Positions 18,280 through 30,191 are shown, counted from the first letter of the stretch. The stretch: 64,000 nt of DNA from Sphingobacteriales bacterium (GCA_016708305.1 JADJGB010000008.1:806001-870000); one strand, 5' to 3'. The notes: generated from the letters alone by a model not told the origin. Numbers and translations: made by a program.

Positions 18280-19176
18280 TTGTTTTTCAAAAAAAGTTAT
18301 TATATGAATATGGAAATTGGAATGATGCATAAAAAATTACAATATGCCGAAAGGAAACATAATTTGTTTTTGTTGTTTCGGTCTAAGTTAATTAATGTTC
18401 TAAAAAGCACAATGGTTTTTCTGGGAGTTTATCCTTCACGAGCATCATCAAAAGAGCAATTATTAAAGTTCTTAAAGCAAAATGGGCCAGTTGGCTGCAA
18501 TAAGGAACTAATACGTTTGGGCTCTTCAGGAGACGGTGGTTATTTAATTCCAAATGATTTGGAGGGAATAAAATATTGTTTTTCGCCTGGAGTAAGTGAT
18601 AATTCTGATTTCGAATTAGATTGTGCCAAAAAAGGGATGAATGTATTTTTGGCAGATATGACTGTTGATGCACCTGCAATTTCACATGAGAATTTTAATT
18701 TTATAAAAAAATTTATAGGAGCTGTTCCAAATCAAGATTTTATGACACTTGATAGCTGGATTAATAATATGATTAAAGATGACACTAATCAGGATTTGAT
18801 TCTTCAGATGGATGTGGAAGGGTATGAGTACGAAATTTTATTGAGTTTGTCCCTAGAAAATCTAAAAAAGTTTCGAATCATAATAATTGAATTTCATACA
18901 CTTGAAAATATCTTATCATCTCCATACTTTAAAATAATTCAGGCAGTATTTGATAAACTTAGAATTTTTCATTCGTGTGTACATATACATCCTAATAATT
19001 GTTACCCTGCTAAAAGGATAAAGGGAATTCAGTTCCCTTATGCTTTAGAATATACATTTTACAGAAATGACAGATTTATTAAAAATGAAAATATTCAAAT
19101 TCCCCATTCATTGGATCAGGATAATACAATCAACAAAAAAATTGTACTCAGTGAGGAGTGGTATGGTGTTTATTGA
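18280..19176 (+). CDS. FkbM-family methyltransferase
   Basis: This 298-residue protein contains GSSGDGGYLIPNDLEGIKYC, a cofactor-binding start, then SDFELDCAKKGMNVFLADMT, and the conserved DLILQMDVEGYEYEILLSLS segment of FkbM (Methyltransf_21). It probably O-methylates a sugar. The open frame begins at a TTG (18280); the ATG at 18304 (MNMEIGMMHKK) is a better start. A+T content is high and no closely linked upstream promoter was seen. It begins the core run of biosynthetic genes after the AlbA_2 region. Confidence 0.8.
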   Translation: MFFKKSYYMNMEIGMMHKKLQYAERKHNLFLLFRSKLINVLKSTMVFLGVYPSRASSKEQLLKFLKQNGPVGCNKELIRLGSSGDGGYLIPNDLEGIKYCFSPGVSDNSDFELDCAKKGMNVFLADMTVDAPAISHENFNFIKKFIGAVPNQDFMTLDSWINNMIKDDTNQDLILQMDVEGYEYEILLSLSLENLKKFRIIIIEFHTLENILSSPYFKIIQAVFDKLRIFHSCVHIHPNNCYPAKRIKGIQFPYALEYTFYRNDRFIKNENIQIPHSLDQDNTINKKIVLSEEWYGVY

Positions 19177-19212
19177 ATTATTTTTAAATAGAAAGGATAA
19201 CCTTGATACTTA

Positions 19213-20208
19213 ATGATAAAGCTAATTTTTTCTCCCCCTTCCAAAACCTACAATCCGATATACGATTTTACCTCGGGGTTTGAACATTCTATTCTTAGGG
19301 ATAAAAATGTAAAGAGGGTAAGACGTTTTTTTAAGAATAAGGTATTTAGGGCCATTTTGTCAAATGTTTTTTATTTTAGTTCAAAAGTCGGACTGAATAT
19401 CACCAGGAAATCAAATGCCCATCTTCGCGGCAATAAATTTGAAAAAATTAGTTTCACGATTCAGGGCGGTATTACCCATAATTCATTTTTTTATGATCAT
19501 TGTTTTAGCCCGAACAAAAAAGCTATTTATTTTTTTGATTTGTGGCCGGCATCCCATCAGATTGCTATAGATTATATAAAATATTTTCATCTGGATTATG
19601 TTTTTATTTCTTCTTCAGTTGTTGTTCAAAAGTTTAATCATTTAATGAGAGATAAGAAGTGCTACTGGATACCTGAAGGGATTAATCCTGATGAATATAA
19701 ATTTTACCCTGTGGAACAAAGAAATATTGATGTGCTTGCATTTGGAAGGAAATATCAGAAATATCATGAAGCGATTGTAAATAATTTGAAAGAAAAGCGA
19801 TACAATTATCTTTATGAAAAAAATAGTGGAGGACTTGTTTTTGCTACTAAACATGAGTTCATTGAAGGATTAGCCAGATCCAAAGTTTCTATTTGTGTTC
19901 CTCATAGCCTGACAAACCCGGACAAAGCAGAAGATGTGGAGACAATGACTATCCGTTACCTTCAATCGATGGCTTCTAAATGCCTGATAGTTGGACATGC
20001 TCCTGCGGAAATGATAGAATTATTTGGCTATAATCCCGTCATAGAGATAGATATGAATGACCCGGTAAATCAGTTAGAGCATATTTTGGAAAATTATTTG
20101 ACATATTCTGGTTTCATCGAAAAAAACTACAATGAAGTAATAAAAAATAACACCTGGATGAACAGGTGGAATCAAATAAAGTCAATTTTATTGGAGAAAA
20201 ATAATTAA
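19213..20208 (+). CDS. Glycosyltransferase, family 1/4-like
   Basis: The 331-residue protein shows a GT-B C-terminal half: CYWIPEGINPDEYKF, IDVLAFGRKYQKYHE and a donor-site-like region with VSICVPHSL, TMTIRYLQSMASKCLIVGHAP. The last part resembles the Glyco_trans_1_2 domain with an acidic pair downstream (PVIEIDMND). No signal peptide is present, so it should be cytoplasmic or peripheral. The sugar cannot be told from sequence. The frame is intact. Confidence 0.75.
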   Translation: MIKLIFSPPSKTYNPIYDFTSGFEHSILRDKNVKRVRRFFKNKVFRAILSNVFYFSSKVGLNITRKSNAHLRGNKFEKISFTIQGGITHNSFFYDHCFSPNKKAIYFFDLWPASHQIAIDYIKYFHLDYVFISSSVVVQKFNHLMRDKKCYWIPEGINPDEYKFYPVEQRNIDVLAFGRKYQKYHEAIVNNLKEKRYNYLYEKNSGGLVFATKHEFIEGLARSKVSICVPHSLTNPDKAEDVETMTIRYLQSMASKCLIVGHAPAEMIELFGYNPVIEIDMNDPVNQLEHILENYLTYSGFIEKNYNEVIKNNTWMNRWNQIKSILLEKNN

Positions 20209-20232
20209 AATTTAGATTATAAAGTAGTTGGA

Positions 20233-21501
20233 ATGAAAGAGTATAAAATAGCAGTAATTGGATTAGGGTATGTGGGATTACCACTGGCTGTAGAATTTGG
20301 TAAAAAATATAAAGTTTGGGGCTTTGATATCAATGAGGAAAGAGTGCTTGAGTTAAAACAACATAAAGATCGTACCATGGAGGCAGATATAGAGGCCATG
20401 AGAATAGCGATGCAAAATGGCTTAAAATTTACAAGTGATGCCGATGATTTAAAAGGATGTAATATTTATATTGTAACAGTACCCACACCTATTGATCAGT
20501 TTAAGACCCCCGACCTGACTCCACTGCTAAAAGCATCTGAAACCATTGGAAAATTACTTGACAAAGACGATATCGTAATATATGAATCAACGGTTTATCC
20601 CGGATGTACCGAAGAAGATTGTGTGCCGCTTCTGGAACGTTATTCAGGCTTGAGGTTTAATACTGACTTTTTATTGTGGGTACTCTCCGGAGCGTATTAA
20701 CCCGGGAGACAAGGTGAACACCCTTACCAAAATAAAGAAAGTAACCTCAGGGTCAACACCCCAAGTAGCCGAAATTGTGGATAGCCTGTATCGTAGTATT
20801 ATTGATGCAGGTACACACAAAGCGCCCAGTTTGAAAGTAGCCGAAGCAAGTAAAGCAATTGAAAATGCACAACGGGATGTCAATATTTCTTTCGTTAATG
20901 AACTGGCGCTTATTTTTGACAGGATAGGCATTGATACATCCGATGTAATAGAAGCAGCTGCCACGAAATGGAATTTTCTAAAGTTCAGGCCGGGATTGGT
21001 GGGCGGACACTGTATCGGTGTGGACCCTTATTACCTGGCACACAAAGCCCAATCGTTGGGCTATCATCCACAGGTCATTCTATCAGGAAGAAGGGTAAAT
21101 GATAATATGGGGAATTTTATTGCAAGCAAGGTCATTAAACTGATGGCACAAAAAGAAAAAAAAATAAAAGGAGCACGAATTTTGATCCTGGGTATTGCTT
21201 TCAAGGAGAACTGTCCCGATATAAGAAATACTAAGGTTGTGGACATTTTCATGAGTTGACCGAATATGGCTGCAAGGTAGATATTTATGATCCATGGGCA
21301 AATCCGGAAGAAGTGATGGCTGAGTTTGGAATAAAGATTTTAAACGAGATGCCCACATCACAAAAATATGACACTATTGTGCTGGCTGTCGCTCACGACC
21401 AGTTTCAAAAACTGGATTTTGAGAAATATCATAAAGAGGATACCGTATTGTTTGACGTAAAATCAGTAGTTGACAGGCAATGGGTAGATAGCAGGTTGTA
21501 A
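20233..21501 (+). pseudogene. wbpA: UDP-N-acetylglucosamine 6-dehydrogenase-like (WbpA/TviB type), two frameshifts
   Basis: The Rossmann start is VIGLGYVGLPLAVEFGKKY, and the catalytic cysteine lies in GLVGGHCIGVDPYYLAHKA. The family oxidises UDP-GlcNAc or UDP-ManNAc to the uronic acid. The first break at about 20667-20672 is a T5 that should be T4 (restoring DFYCGYSPERINPGD). The second at 21249-21252 is a T4 that should be T5 (restoring VVDIFHELTEYG). Corrected, the protein has about 422 residues, normal for the family. Both lesions are homopolymer indels. Together with the WbpD-like enzyme and the 2-epimerase it implies an aminouronic acid. Confidence 0.87.
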
Positions 21502-21580
21502 TATGCTACCTTAAGAGCTTATGAACCCATCATCAATCAGAGGATGATAATTTTATTGTGCCCGATTTGTTTTAAAAACA

Positions 21581-22933
21581 GTGCAAATAAGCAACAAATT
21601 AAAAAAAATTAAAGCTGATAAGCGGTTGTTTGCGCTTTATCGAAATTCTATAGTAGCTCTTATAGCAAGACTTTGTAATCTCATCGTTAATATTTTACTC
21701 GTACCAATCCTAATCAAATATTTGGGTCAGAGCCTTTATGGAGTATATGCCGTCATCATATCAGTACCAAGTGTTATCAATTTTTCAGATCTTGGTCTGA
21801 GTTTAGGACTCTTAAATAAAGTACCTGAATATAAGAAAAACAGAGATCCTGATAAGTTGAAAAAAGCCATTTCTTCTACAACAATGATAGCAACGATAAT
21901 CAGTTTATTTCTGATTCTCGTTTACTTAAGTGTGTATAAGGTGGTGGACTGGCCTCATCTTGTGGGAATTAATCAAAAAGAAATTGATAATATTGTAACA
22001 AAAGCTATTTTTTGTTTTGTATTGATTTTTCTTGCCGGCATACCCTTTAATGTAGTCAATAACTATGTTACAGGCGACCAGAGAGGATATATTGTCGAAA
22101 TTGGTAAAATCATTAGCGCTGTACTTAATCTTACCCTTGTATTTTTGTGTATAAGTTTCAATCTGGATATTATCTGGATTGTAAGTGCTTTTGTTTTTTC
22201 AAATACAGCAATTTATATTGCCACCTACTTTTTGGTTTTTGGCTTTCAGGAAAGGAAACTAAGGCCAGGACTCCGCTTCGTTTCGATTTCGGAAGTTCGG
22301 TCACTTTTTGGTACCAGCAGCAAATATTTTCTCCTCCAGCTCTTTACTGTTTTTTATATTGGAGCAGACTCCTTTTTGATAGCACAGTTTAAAGGCTCCG
22401 AAATGGTTACGCTTTACTCAGTTATGTATCGTGTTGGGGCAATTGTATCGCTACCCGCTACATTGTATGCAGGTCAGTTATTACCGGCTTTGAACGAGGC
22501 ATTTATTCTGAACGATAGGAAATGGTTGCATAAAAACATAAAAATGCTTATTTTGGGTTCTACATTCTATCTAATACTAATAGCCGGCGGCTTATATTTG
22601 GCAGGGGATTGGGCGTTGAAATTATGGTTAGGGGATGCTATTATATTTAGTGCCACTGATTGGGTAGCAGTTTTTGCATTAATATTGATGTTGGTTTATA
22701 ATGTGGTTTTTTTCGTTTATATTATTGATGCCAGCTTTTTGAAAATAAACTTAATTATATTCCCAATTGCCACCCTGATAACTTTTGTTTTCAAACTTAT
22801 TTTTCTTGCTAATTATGATATGCCTTTTGTAATAACCTGGGCCAGTATTTTATATGTAATTATTTTTTGCGGGACCAGTTTGTTAATAATAAGGCAGAAA
22901 TTATTTAATGTCCCAATACAGAAATTAGAATAG
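21581..22933 (+). CDS. wzx: Wzx-type polysaccharide flippase
   Basis: The 450-residue protein is hydrophobic throughout, with about 12-14 predicted membrane segments. Its N-terminus (SIVALIARLCNLIVNILLVP then ILIKYLGQSLYGVYAV) is typical of the MVF/polysaccharide-biosynthesis export family. It would flip lipid-linked repeat units across the inner membrane. The frame starts at a GTG (21581). It is intact and lies 80 bp after the dehydrogenase. Confidence 0.88.
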   Translation: MQISNKLKKIKADKRLFALYRNSIVALIARLCNLIVNILLVPILIKYLGQSLYGVYAVIISVPSVINFSDLGLSLGLLNKVPEYKKNRDPDKLKKAISSTTMIATIISLFLILVYLSVYKVVDWPHLVGINQKEIDNIVTKAIFCFVLIFLAGIPFNVVNNYVTGDQRGYIVEIGKIISAVLNLTLVFLCISFNLDIIWIVSAFVFSNTAIYIATYFLVFGFQERKLRPGLRFVSISEVRSLFGTSSKYFLLQLFTVFYIGADSFLIAQFKGSEMVTLYSVMYRVGAIVSLPATLYAGQLLPALNEAFILNDRKWLHKNIKMLILGSTFYLILIAGGLYLAGDWALKLWLGDAIIFSATDWVAVFALILMLVYNVVFFVYIIDASFLKINLIIFPIATLITFVFKLIFLANYDMPFVITWASILYVIIFCGTSLLIIRQKLFNVPIQKLE

Positions 22934-23088
22934 TACCATTTTATTGGTTATTAGGCTTATTTTCTTTTTCTAAAAGTATAGCACTGTCTAATTAATGATT
23001 TAAAAAACTGCTATTTTAATTACGATTTATTTTTTTGTTCGTTACAATTAAAGTATTTAAAAGCGTTAATAAATTAAATATTCGAAAT

Positions 23089-23822
23089 ATGAAAAGATTA
23101 ATTAAGTCTTTGTTTAATAAATTTGGGATCGATCTTGTCCGATTCCCTAATGTAAATTGTGATGCTTATCGGAGGTCATTAATAGTTAAATCTTTAGAGA
23201 TTGATCTGATTATTGACGTGGGCGCAAATGCCGGATTTTTTGCCAAAGAAATGTTCAAGTTGGGCTTTGAAGGCCAAATTGTTTCCTATGAACCCTTAAA
23301 CGAACCGTTTAAAATAATGCAAGGTCTATCCCAAAAAAGCACCAAATGGAAAGCGTATAATTATGCACTCGGCAGTGAAAACACAATATCTTCAATTAAT
23401 ATTGCTGGAAATTCCTTTAGTAGCAGTATTCTGGATATGCTGCCACAGCACTTAAAAAGTTCACCGGATTCGATATTATAGGAAGTCAGAACATTCGAGT
23501 CAGAACCTTAGATTCTTTATTTGAAGGAATAAAGACAGATTTTAAAAAAATCATGCTAAAAATAGACACGCAAGGGTACGAAAAGGAAGTTTTAATAGGT
23601 GCTAAGAACTCTTTAAAAGATATATTTTTACTTCAGCTTGAGATGTCCTTAGTTCCATTGTATAAAAACGAATTGCTGTTTTTGGAGTTTATTGATTTCC
23701 TTGGTAGAGAAGGTTTCAGGCTATATTCTTTTGAGCAGGGTTTTTCAGATCCGGTTAATGGTAGGATGCTGCAACTTGATGGTATATTTATTAATGAAAA
23801 ACTTCAAAACAAAATACAATAA
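23089..23822 (+). pseudogene. FkbM-family methyltransferase, one frameshift
   Basis: From the ATG at 23089 the protein reads MKRLIKSLFNKFGIDLVRF with the SAM motif LIIDVGANAGFFAKEMF. The frame breaks near 23455-23465 (TTAAAAAGTTC). The alternative frame continues FTGFDIIGSQNIRVRTLDSL and then MLKIDTQGYEKEVLIGA, the conserved second part of FkbM. Corrected length is about 244 residues. It is distinct from the FkbM gene at 18280. Confidence 0.82.
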
Positions 23823-23932
23823 TTGTCTTTTACGTAATTCGAGAGAGAGTTAGCGATTTTGCGGAATAATTTTTAGACGAATGTAGTTTCAAATTAAATG
23901 ATATACTTGTATTAAAATTCTAATAGTTTAGG

Positions 23933-26109
23933 GTGAAATATAAACTTTTCATTTGTTTTTTTTCTTTTGTTTATTTAGATGCTTTGGCTAATATATCACT
24001 TATATTGCCATCGGCTCCATCTAAAAGCGAAATGTTTAGCGCTAATTATCTTAAAAATTCAATAGAAAAAAATACTTCGGATAAGGTTATAATAAATAAA
24101 ATTTCTAAAGGGAATACGATAGTCTTCCTGGGTAATTCAAACGAGTTTATAAAAAAATACGGGAATAAAAATTATAAAAATGAATCATTTGATATTTTTC
24201 AGGAAGGAAATTTTTATTATATAAATGGAAAGCAGCCGGATGGCCTTTTTTATGCTGTTGTTTCTTTTCTTGAAAGTTGGTATAATTTATATATGATGGA
24301 AGATGGTAGGTTATTCGTCAATAAGAATTCTCGGCCTTCTTTCAATTCTAAGTTGATGAGCTTTTCTCCTCCCTTTGAAATGAGATTTGTAGCTTATTTT
24401 GAAGTTTTGAAAAGAAACTATGCCTCTTTTAATAAAGCATTACCCCTTACTTACTTTAATTACCTTTATGATGAACTGAATTTTAAATACTATTGTAAGC
24501 AGGATTGCGGATGGGGACATACTGCTTTTTGCATGATTCCACCGGAAAAGTACATGCAAACCATGCCGTTTTTATTTGCGCAAGATAAGGAGGGGAAGGT
24601 TGTTACTCCGGCAAGGCAGTTATGTTTTTCTAATGATACGGTATATAAACTCGTTAATACCTATTTGCAAAGCGTGATGGCTCAGTATCCGCAAAATAAA
24701 TTTTTTAGTGTTACCAATAATGATGGAATAGGAACCTGCGAATGTCCCCGATGTACAAAAACAAACAAACAGGAAAACAGCAGTTCCGGCACCATCGTAA
24801 GACTTATAAACAGGCTGGCTAAGGAAAACAGAAGACGTTATCCTGATTTAAAATATATAACTTTGTCTTATCTGGATTTAAAGTACGGGCCTCAATTAAC
24901 CAAGCTCGATCAAGACGCTTATGTTTGTATTTCGGTTGATACCAGCGGATGGGACTATCCTTTCAGAAAGATTAGAGATAGCCGCCACTTTCAGCAAAGA
25001 ATGAATTCTTGGAAAAAATGTACTAATAATATTTATGTTTGGGACTATACCTGCGATTTTGACGATTATTTACTTATAAGGCCCAATATTGATATTATCA
25101 GCGACAATCTCAGATTTTATGCTGAGATGGGTGTAAAGGGTGTTTATCTGCAATCTTTTTATGAAAATGGGAATGTGGAAGAATCGTTGCTAAGGCCTTT
25201 TATATGGTCGCATCTGATTTGGAACCCTCAGGAAAGCTATAGAGATTATTTGAAAATTTTTGTCGAGAATTATTATGGTAGCGCTTCAAAAGATATAATG
25301 AGGTATTATGATTTTATATACCAAAACAGGAAAATGAGCATAAGTAGTAATTATATTCTTGATCTGGATAATTATAACGTAAAAAAATTGGTGAACATTG
25401 TAGAGGCAGTCAAAGCAAAGCAAAAGGGGGATGAAATGAATGATAGAATTTTAAAATGGCGAATGCCTATCATATATTCACTTGTAAAATACCAAAGTTA
25501 TAATTTAACTCCCAAACAATATTTTGATTTCAGCAGAGAATTGCAGAAAGATTTTGAAAAGTTTGAGGTGGACAGGCTGAGTAATTTTAATAAACGTCCT
25601 CAGGACTTTATTGATATAAATTTAAAACGATCAGAAGGTTTTTATAAAAAAATGAGTAAATCGTTCTCAATTAAAGAAAATGAAGTGGATGGCTCGATGC
25701 TGAGACTTCATTTTGATACCCGCACTAATACAAAACCTGAATTGGTAGAAGATAAGGATACCGAATCCGGATTATCCGTTTCTTTAGGAAACACAAGTCC
25801 CGAGCATCTGATTGAATTCAGGCCATCTGTTGAATTTATTAATAAGTTTCATGGGCGTGAAATCAAGGTAAGGCTGAAAGGGAAGCTGAACAATGATTTA
25901 AAAACAGAAAATAAACTCTATGTAGGCGTTTATAGCCTTAAAGAATCCAGAATGATGTATCATAGTGTGATTCCTAAAAAGATATTAGCGAAAAATATAA
26001 GACAATAAATTTGGGGGCTTTGCCTTTAGAAGAAAATACGATTCTTATATTCTATAATTTACCGGGGAGTTTGGTTCAGAATTTTAACATAGATAAATTG
26101 ATTTTCTAA
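23933..26109 (+). CDS. DUF4838-family secreted protein (glycosidase-like), frameshift near the end
   Basis: The protein begins at a GTG with a signal peptide (KLFICFFSFVYLDALA). The N-terminal part resembles a GH20/67-like accessory fold (VFLGNSNEFIKKYG). The main part is DUF4838 with GWGHTAFCMIPPEKY, FSVTNNDGIGTCECPRCTKT and GVKGVYLQSFYENGN. The frame ends at 26008, but adding one A to the A5 at about 25977 extends it through KTINLGALPLEENTILIFYN to 26109 (about 725 residues). The family's substrate is unknown; a barrel hydrolase or lyase acting on the locus polysaccharide is an inference. It is unusual between methyltransferase and polymerase genes. Confidence 0.75.
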
Positions 26110-26117
26110 GAAAAAAT

Positions 26118-27470
26118 ATGTTCCCTGTTGTTCTTACCATTATCCTTTGTTTTGTACTGCCTGTACTGGTTTATATGCGCAGGTATAAGGCGTTGTTAGC
26201 ATTGGCGATGATTTCGGCCTTTACCTAGTTTTTTAATTTCACTCTTGGTTCTTTTTCCTTTTCGTTATCCTTTATTATATTATTGCTGATTATGATCAGG
26301 GAACAAAAAATAATAGTGTTTTCTGACAGATGGTTTGGAAAATATTTGTGGCTTATATGGGTAATCATGTTTTTTGTAGGATATTATTTTGTTCTTTTTG
26401 CGCCATGGGACGATCCAAACATGAAATACCGGACTTTTACGCAACAGTTGCCTATGCGTACAACAGTGGGGTTAATAAGATTTTTAGAACTAATATGTAT
26501 ATTTTATTTAACCTATTTTTTGTTCAGGTATCAATATGTAAAATATGAATATTTCTTAAGAGTAATTTGCTGGATAGTAATCGTTTCATTTGTTTTTGGA
26601 TTTGTAGATTATACGGTAACCAAGGGCGCAATCAGATTGTTTCTAATGCCGCAACATTACGTTCTTGACAGATTTACCGGTTTATCGGTAGAACCTAGAA
26701 GTGTAGGGCAAGTGTATGGCTTTACAATACTTCTCATTATTGCTTTAGGATTGAAGGAAAAAAAAATAAAATTACTTTATATTGTAACCATTATTTTTGC
26801 AGCTACTGGCATTGCGCTTTCTTTTTCTTCCACAGCAATTGGTTATTTGCTGATTGTATTATTTCTATATTTTTTAGTGGGGAGAGTGAAAATTAAATAT
26901 GCCATAATGGCCATTTTGTTGATAGGCATTGGCTTTTTTTACATGATTCGTAATCCTGATTTTGTGGAGCATCAGGAATATCGGATTGCTCAGGTGGCAC
27001 TCGAAAATTATGCCAGCCAGATACCGGGAGTGCCATTTTGGATCAACTCTTTTGAGGTTTTTGACCGTACTGCTCTGGCTTTTTTGTACTTACATCCGGG
27101 TAATATTCCTTTAGGTGTAGGACCTAATACAGTAAATATTCCGGCAAATAAATATCTTTCGGATTATGATGTTGAAGTTTATAAAGGTCAGATTGATACT
27201 GCTCCTGCTGTCGGGGTGGTGAATATTTTGTCATCTTCAGGAGCGGTAGGGCTTATGATATATTTTTTTGCAGTATTTAATCTGTTGCGATTTGCACTAA
27301 GAAATAATAATTATTACCTTATTGACTTATTATTTCTTTTCCTTGCATATTTTTTATTAAACTTCAATCCTGTTTACTTTATGATTATGGGAATCGTTTG
27401 TGGAAATATTTATCGGATAGAAAATGAAAAATTAGAAGAAAATGTTGTCAATAGTAACACCCGTGCGTAA
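26118..27470 (+). CDS. wzy: Wzy-like polysaccharide polymerase, internal TAG near the start
   Basis: The likely start is ATG 26118 (MFPVVLTIILCFVLPVLVYM), 8 bp after the preceding gene, but an in-frame TAG at 26226-26228 follows AMISAFT. The frame then stays open from 26229 to 27470. About ten hydrophobic segments and a periplasmic loop near 26950-27180 (FVEHQEYRIAQVALENYA) fit the O-antigen ligase/polymerase (Wzy) pattern, although primary sequence in this family is poorly conserved. The TAG is either a true nonsense mutation or a base error. The end overlaps the next gene by 29 bp. Confidence 0.7.
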
Positions 27471-28149
27471 CGGCGGAAAATTTATTAGAAAGAATATCGA
27501 AGAAATTCAGAAGCTCAATATCCCCATTGAGCATATTATTTCAGATGGCGGCTCTAAAGATGACACATTGAAAATTGTTTCGGAGTATCCTCATTTAAAG
27601 TTGGTGCATCAGTCAGTTGAAAAAGGGATGTATGGAGGTATTAATGAAGGATTTGCTGTTGCACAGGGTAAATATTTTAGCTATGTAAATTGTGATGATT
27701 TGATAGAGGTATCGGGATTTACAAAAATGTATAATAAGATTTCTTCAGGGGATTTAGACCTGGTTTATAGTAATTCGATTCAAAATTATGTAAATGAAGG
27801 GCGAAAAGAATTTATAAGAGGAGCACGTTTTGCACGATATTTTTTAAAAAAAGGAGTAATGCCCTTTGTACAACCCAGCTCTATCTTTTCGAGAAGAATT
27901 TTTGAAAAACTTGAAGGTTTTAATTCTCAGAAATTCAGAATCATTGGGGATATGGATTTTTTCAGGCGCATTGCAACTACTCCGGGCACAAAAATCGCAA
28001 GAGTAAACGATACTTCATCAGTATTTTTAAAATACGGTGAATCGTTGGGCGATTTGAATAATGACCTTTACTATGAAGAACTGAAACAAATTGATTATAA
28101 ACTGGATATCAAAACAAAAATTTTATTTAAAATAGCAAAATTAACTTAG
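27442..28149 (+). CDS. Glycosyltransferase family 2
   Basis: The 235-residue GT-A enzyme starts MLSIVTPVRNGGKFIRKNIE. It has the nucleotide-binding HIISDGGSKDDTLKI and the metal-binding region FSYVNCDDLIEV (the DxD-like N-C-D-D). GDMDFFRRIA near the end is the usual acceptor-side motif. It is intact and overlaps the polymerase gene, suggesting translational coupling. Confidence 0.88.
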   Translation: MLSIVTPVRNGGKFIRKNIEEIQKLNIPIEHIISDGGSKDDTLKIVSEYPHLKLVHQSVEKGMYGGINEGFAVAQGKYFSYVNCDDLIEVSGFTKMYNKISSGDLDLVYSNSIQNYVNEGRKEFIRGARFARYFLKKGVMPFVQPSSIFSRRIFEKLEGFNSQKFRIIGDMDFFRRIATTPGTKIARVNDTSSVFLKYGESLGDLNNDLYYEELKQIDYKLDIKTKILFKIAKLT

Positions 28150-28150
28150 A

Positions 28151-29088
28151 GTGAAAATCATATTAGTTACGGGGTGTGCAGGTAATATAGGTAGTTTTTT
28201 AACAACCAGCCTGGTTGAATCAAAAAATATTTTGTAGTAGGGGTTGATAATTTATCGACGGGAGATTTGCGAAAAATTAAAAATGTAAATAGTTTACCAA
28301 ACTTTAAATTTATTAACGCTGATGTAAATGATTATAATGACGTATCTGCGGTTTTTTATCAGAATAAGTTTGATTATGTTTTTCATTTTGCAGCTGTAGT
28401 AGGTGTGTTGAGAACACTTGAAAATCCTGTAAAAGTGTTAAATGACATAAAAGGTATTGAAAACATCTTAAAACTTAGTAAAAATACAGGAGTAAATAGA
28501 GTGTTTTACTCATCCTCTTCTGAGGTTTACGGCGAACCTGTGGACTTTCCTCAGCATGAGGAAACGACACCATTAAATTCGCGCTTACCTTATGCTATTG
28601 TAAAAAATGTAGGAGAAGCTTTTTACAAGAGCTATTTTCAGGAATATGGATTGAAGTACACAATTTTCAGATTTTTTAATACTTATGGGCCAAATCAAAG
28701 TAAAGATTTTGTTATATCGAAATTTATTCACAAAGCATTAAAAAATGAAGATATTACCTTGTACGGAGATGGACTTCAAACCAGAACATTTTGCTTTATC
28801 AAGGATAATGTTGACACAATGGTAAAAGTTATGGAAGATGACCTATATATAAATGATGTGTTAAACATAGGATCTGATGATGAAATGTCTATAAAAGCTC
28901 TGGCGTCATTGATAGTGGAATTGACCGGTTCCAAATCTGCTATTGTTCATATTGATCCTTTAAAAGAAGGAGATATGTCAAGAAGGCGTCCCGACAATTC
29001 TAAAATGAAGAAAATTCTGGGAAGAGAATTAGTATCTGTAAAAGAAGGTATAAAATTGGTTTTAGATCACTTAAAAGAGGTGTCTTAA
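28151..29088 (+). pseudogene. NAD-dependent epimerase/dehydratase (extended SDR), one frameshift
   Basis: The start is a GTG at 28151 (VKIILVTGCAGNIGSFLTTS), giving the TGxxGxxG motif. The frame breaks at about 28223 in an A6 run; one more A gives SKKYFVVGVDNLSTGDLRK and joins the 273-residue remainder. The active site is YSSSSEVYGEP with the Y-x3-K in LPYAIVKNVGE. FRFFNTYGPNQ and the C-terminal RRRPDNSKMKKILGR fit UDP-glucose 4-epimerase or UDP-glucuronate decarboxylase-like enzymes. The exact substrate is unclear; UDP-glucuronate from Ugd is one candidate. Confidence 0.8.
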
Positions 29089-30127
29089 TGAATATAGTAG
29101 TATTATATTCTGAAGTAATGGGCTACACTCAGGGAATTTTGGAGGCTTTGGCTCATTTGAAGCCTGAAGTGCAGGTACATGTAGTTTACTGGGATAAGCG
29201 GAAACTTTCAGCCTATAGTTTGGACGAAGGAAAATCTGTAAAATACTATCCCCGTTCATCATTTGATGTGAATAGACTAAAGCAGTTTTTACTGGACAAA
29301 ATGCCACCGGTTATTTTCGTTTCAGGTTGGATGGATAAAGAGTACTTATCGGCAATAAAATGGTTTAAAAAAAATAATAAAACAAGAGTTGTAAGCGGTA
29401 TTGATGACCAATTTCACGGACGCATAAGGCAATATTTGGGTATGATAGTATCCAGAGTTTACTACAAAAGAATTTTTGATTACATGTGGGTATCCGGCAT
29501 GCCACAATATCATTATGCTTCTCTTATGGGATACAAAATGAATACAATTGTTAGTAACTTGTATTCAGCAAATTCACAATTATTTTCTCAAAATCCAACT
29601 TTAGCCGGAGGCTGGTATATCTGGGCAGATTTTCCCCCGAGAAAGGGACTTTGAATCTGGTAAAAAGCTACAATAGATTAGATGAGTCCGTAAAAAAGAG
29701 ATGGCCACTGGTTTTAATTGGTGATGGTCCCGAAAAAGAAAGTATTCTGCAGATAAAATCAGAACATATAATTATTCAGCCATTTTTGCAAGGAGAGGCT
29801 TTGTTTAGGGAACTTAGTAAAGGAGGTGTTGCCTGTTCTCCATCATTGAGAGAACAGTGGGGAGTAGTTATTCATGAGTTCGCAATTATGGGGTATCCTA
29901 TGTTGTTGTCAAATGTTTGCGGCGCAGCTACTGAATTTTTGATAGAGGGGTATAATGGTTTTTTATTTGACCCGCTGAATCAGGATTCTTTTTTTGAGGC
30001 TATAAAAAAAATAACCTCATTGTCAGACGAAGAACTGGAATTGTTTAGCGACAGAAGCCATCAGTTAGGAAAAAGAATTAGCTCTGAAATAAGCGCGGCC
30101 TCTTTGCTTTCTGTCTTATATAAGTAA
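29088..30127 (+). pseudogene. Glycosyltransferase family 4, one frameshift
   Basis: The N-terminal GT-B half starts MNIVVLYSEVMGYTQGILEA. The C-terminal half has PLVLIGDGPEKESIL, IIQPFLQGEALFRELSKGG and ACSPSLREQWGVVIHEFAIM (the E-x7-E donor site), typical of GT4. The frame breaks near 29605-29612 (GCCGGAGGCTGG). One added base restores RLVYLGRFSPEKGTLNLVKS. Corrected length is about 346 residues. Start and stop overlap neighbouring genes tightly. Confidence 0.82.
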
Positions 30128-30191
30128 ACGTTGAAAATTTGTAAATGGATACAAATTTAGTGAGCAAATCGAGTGATTTTCTTAACATGAT

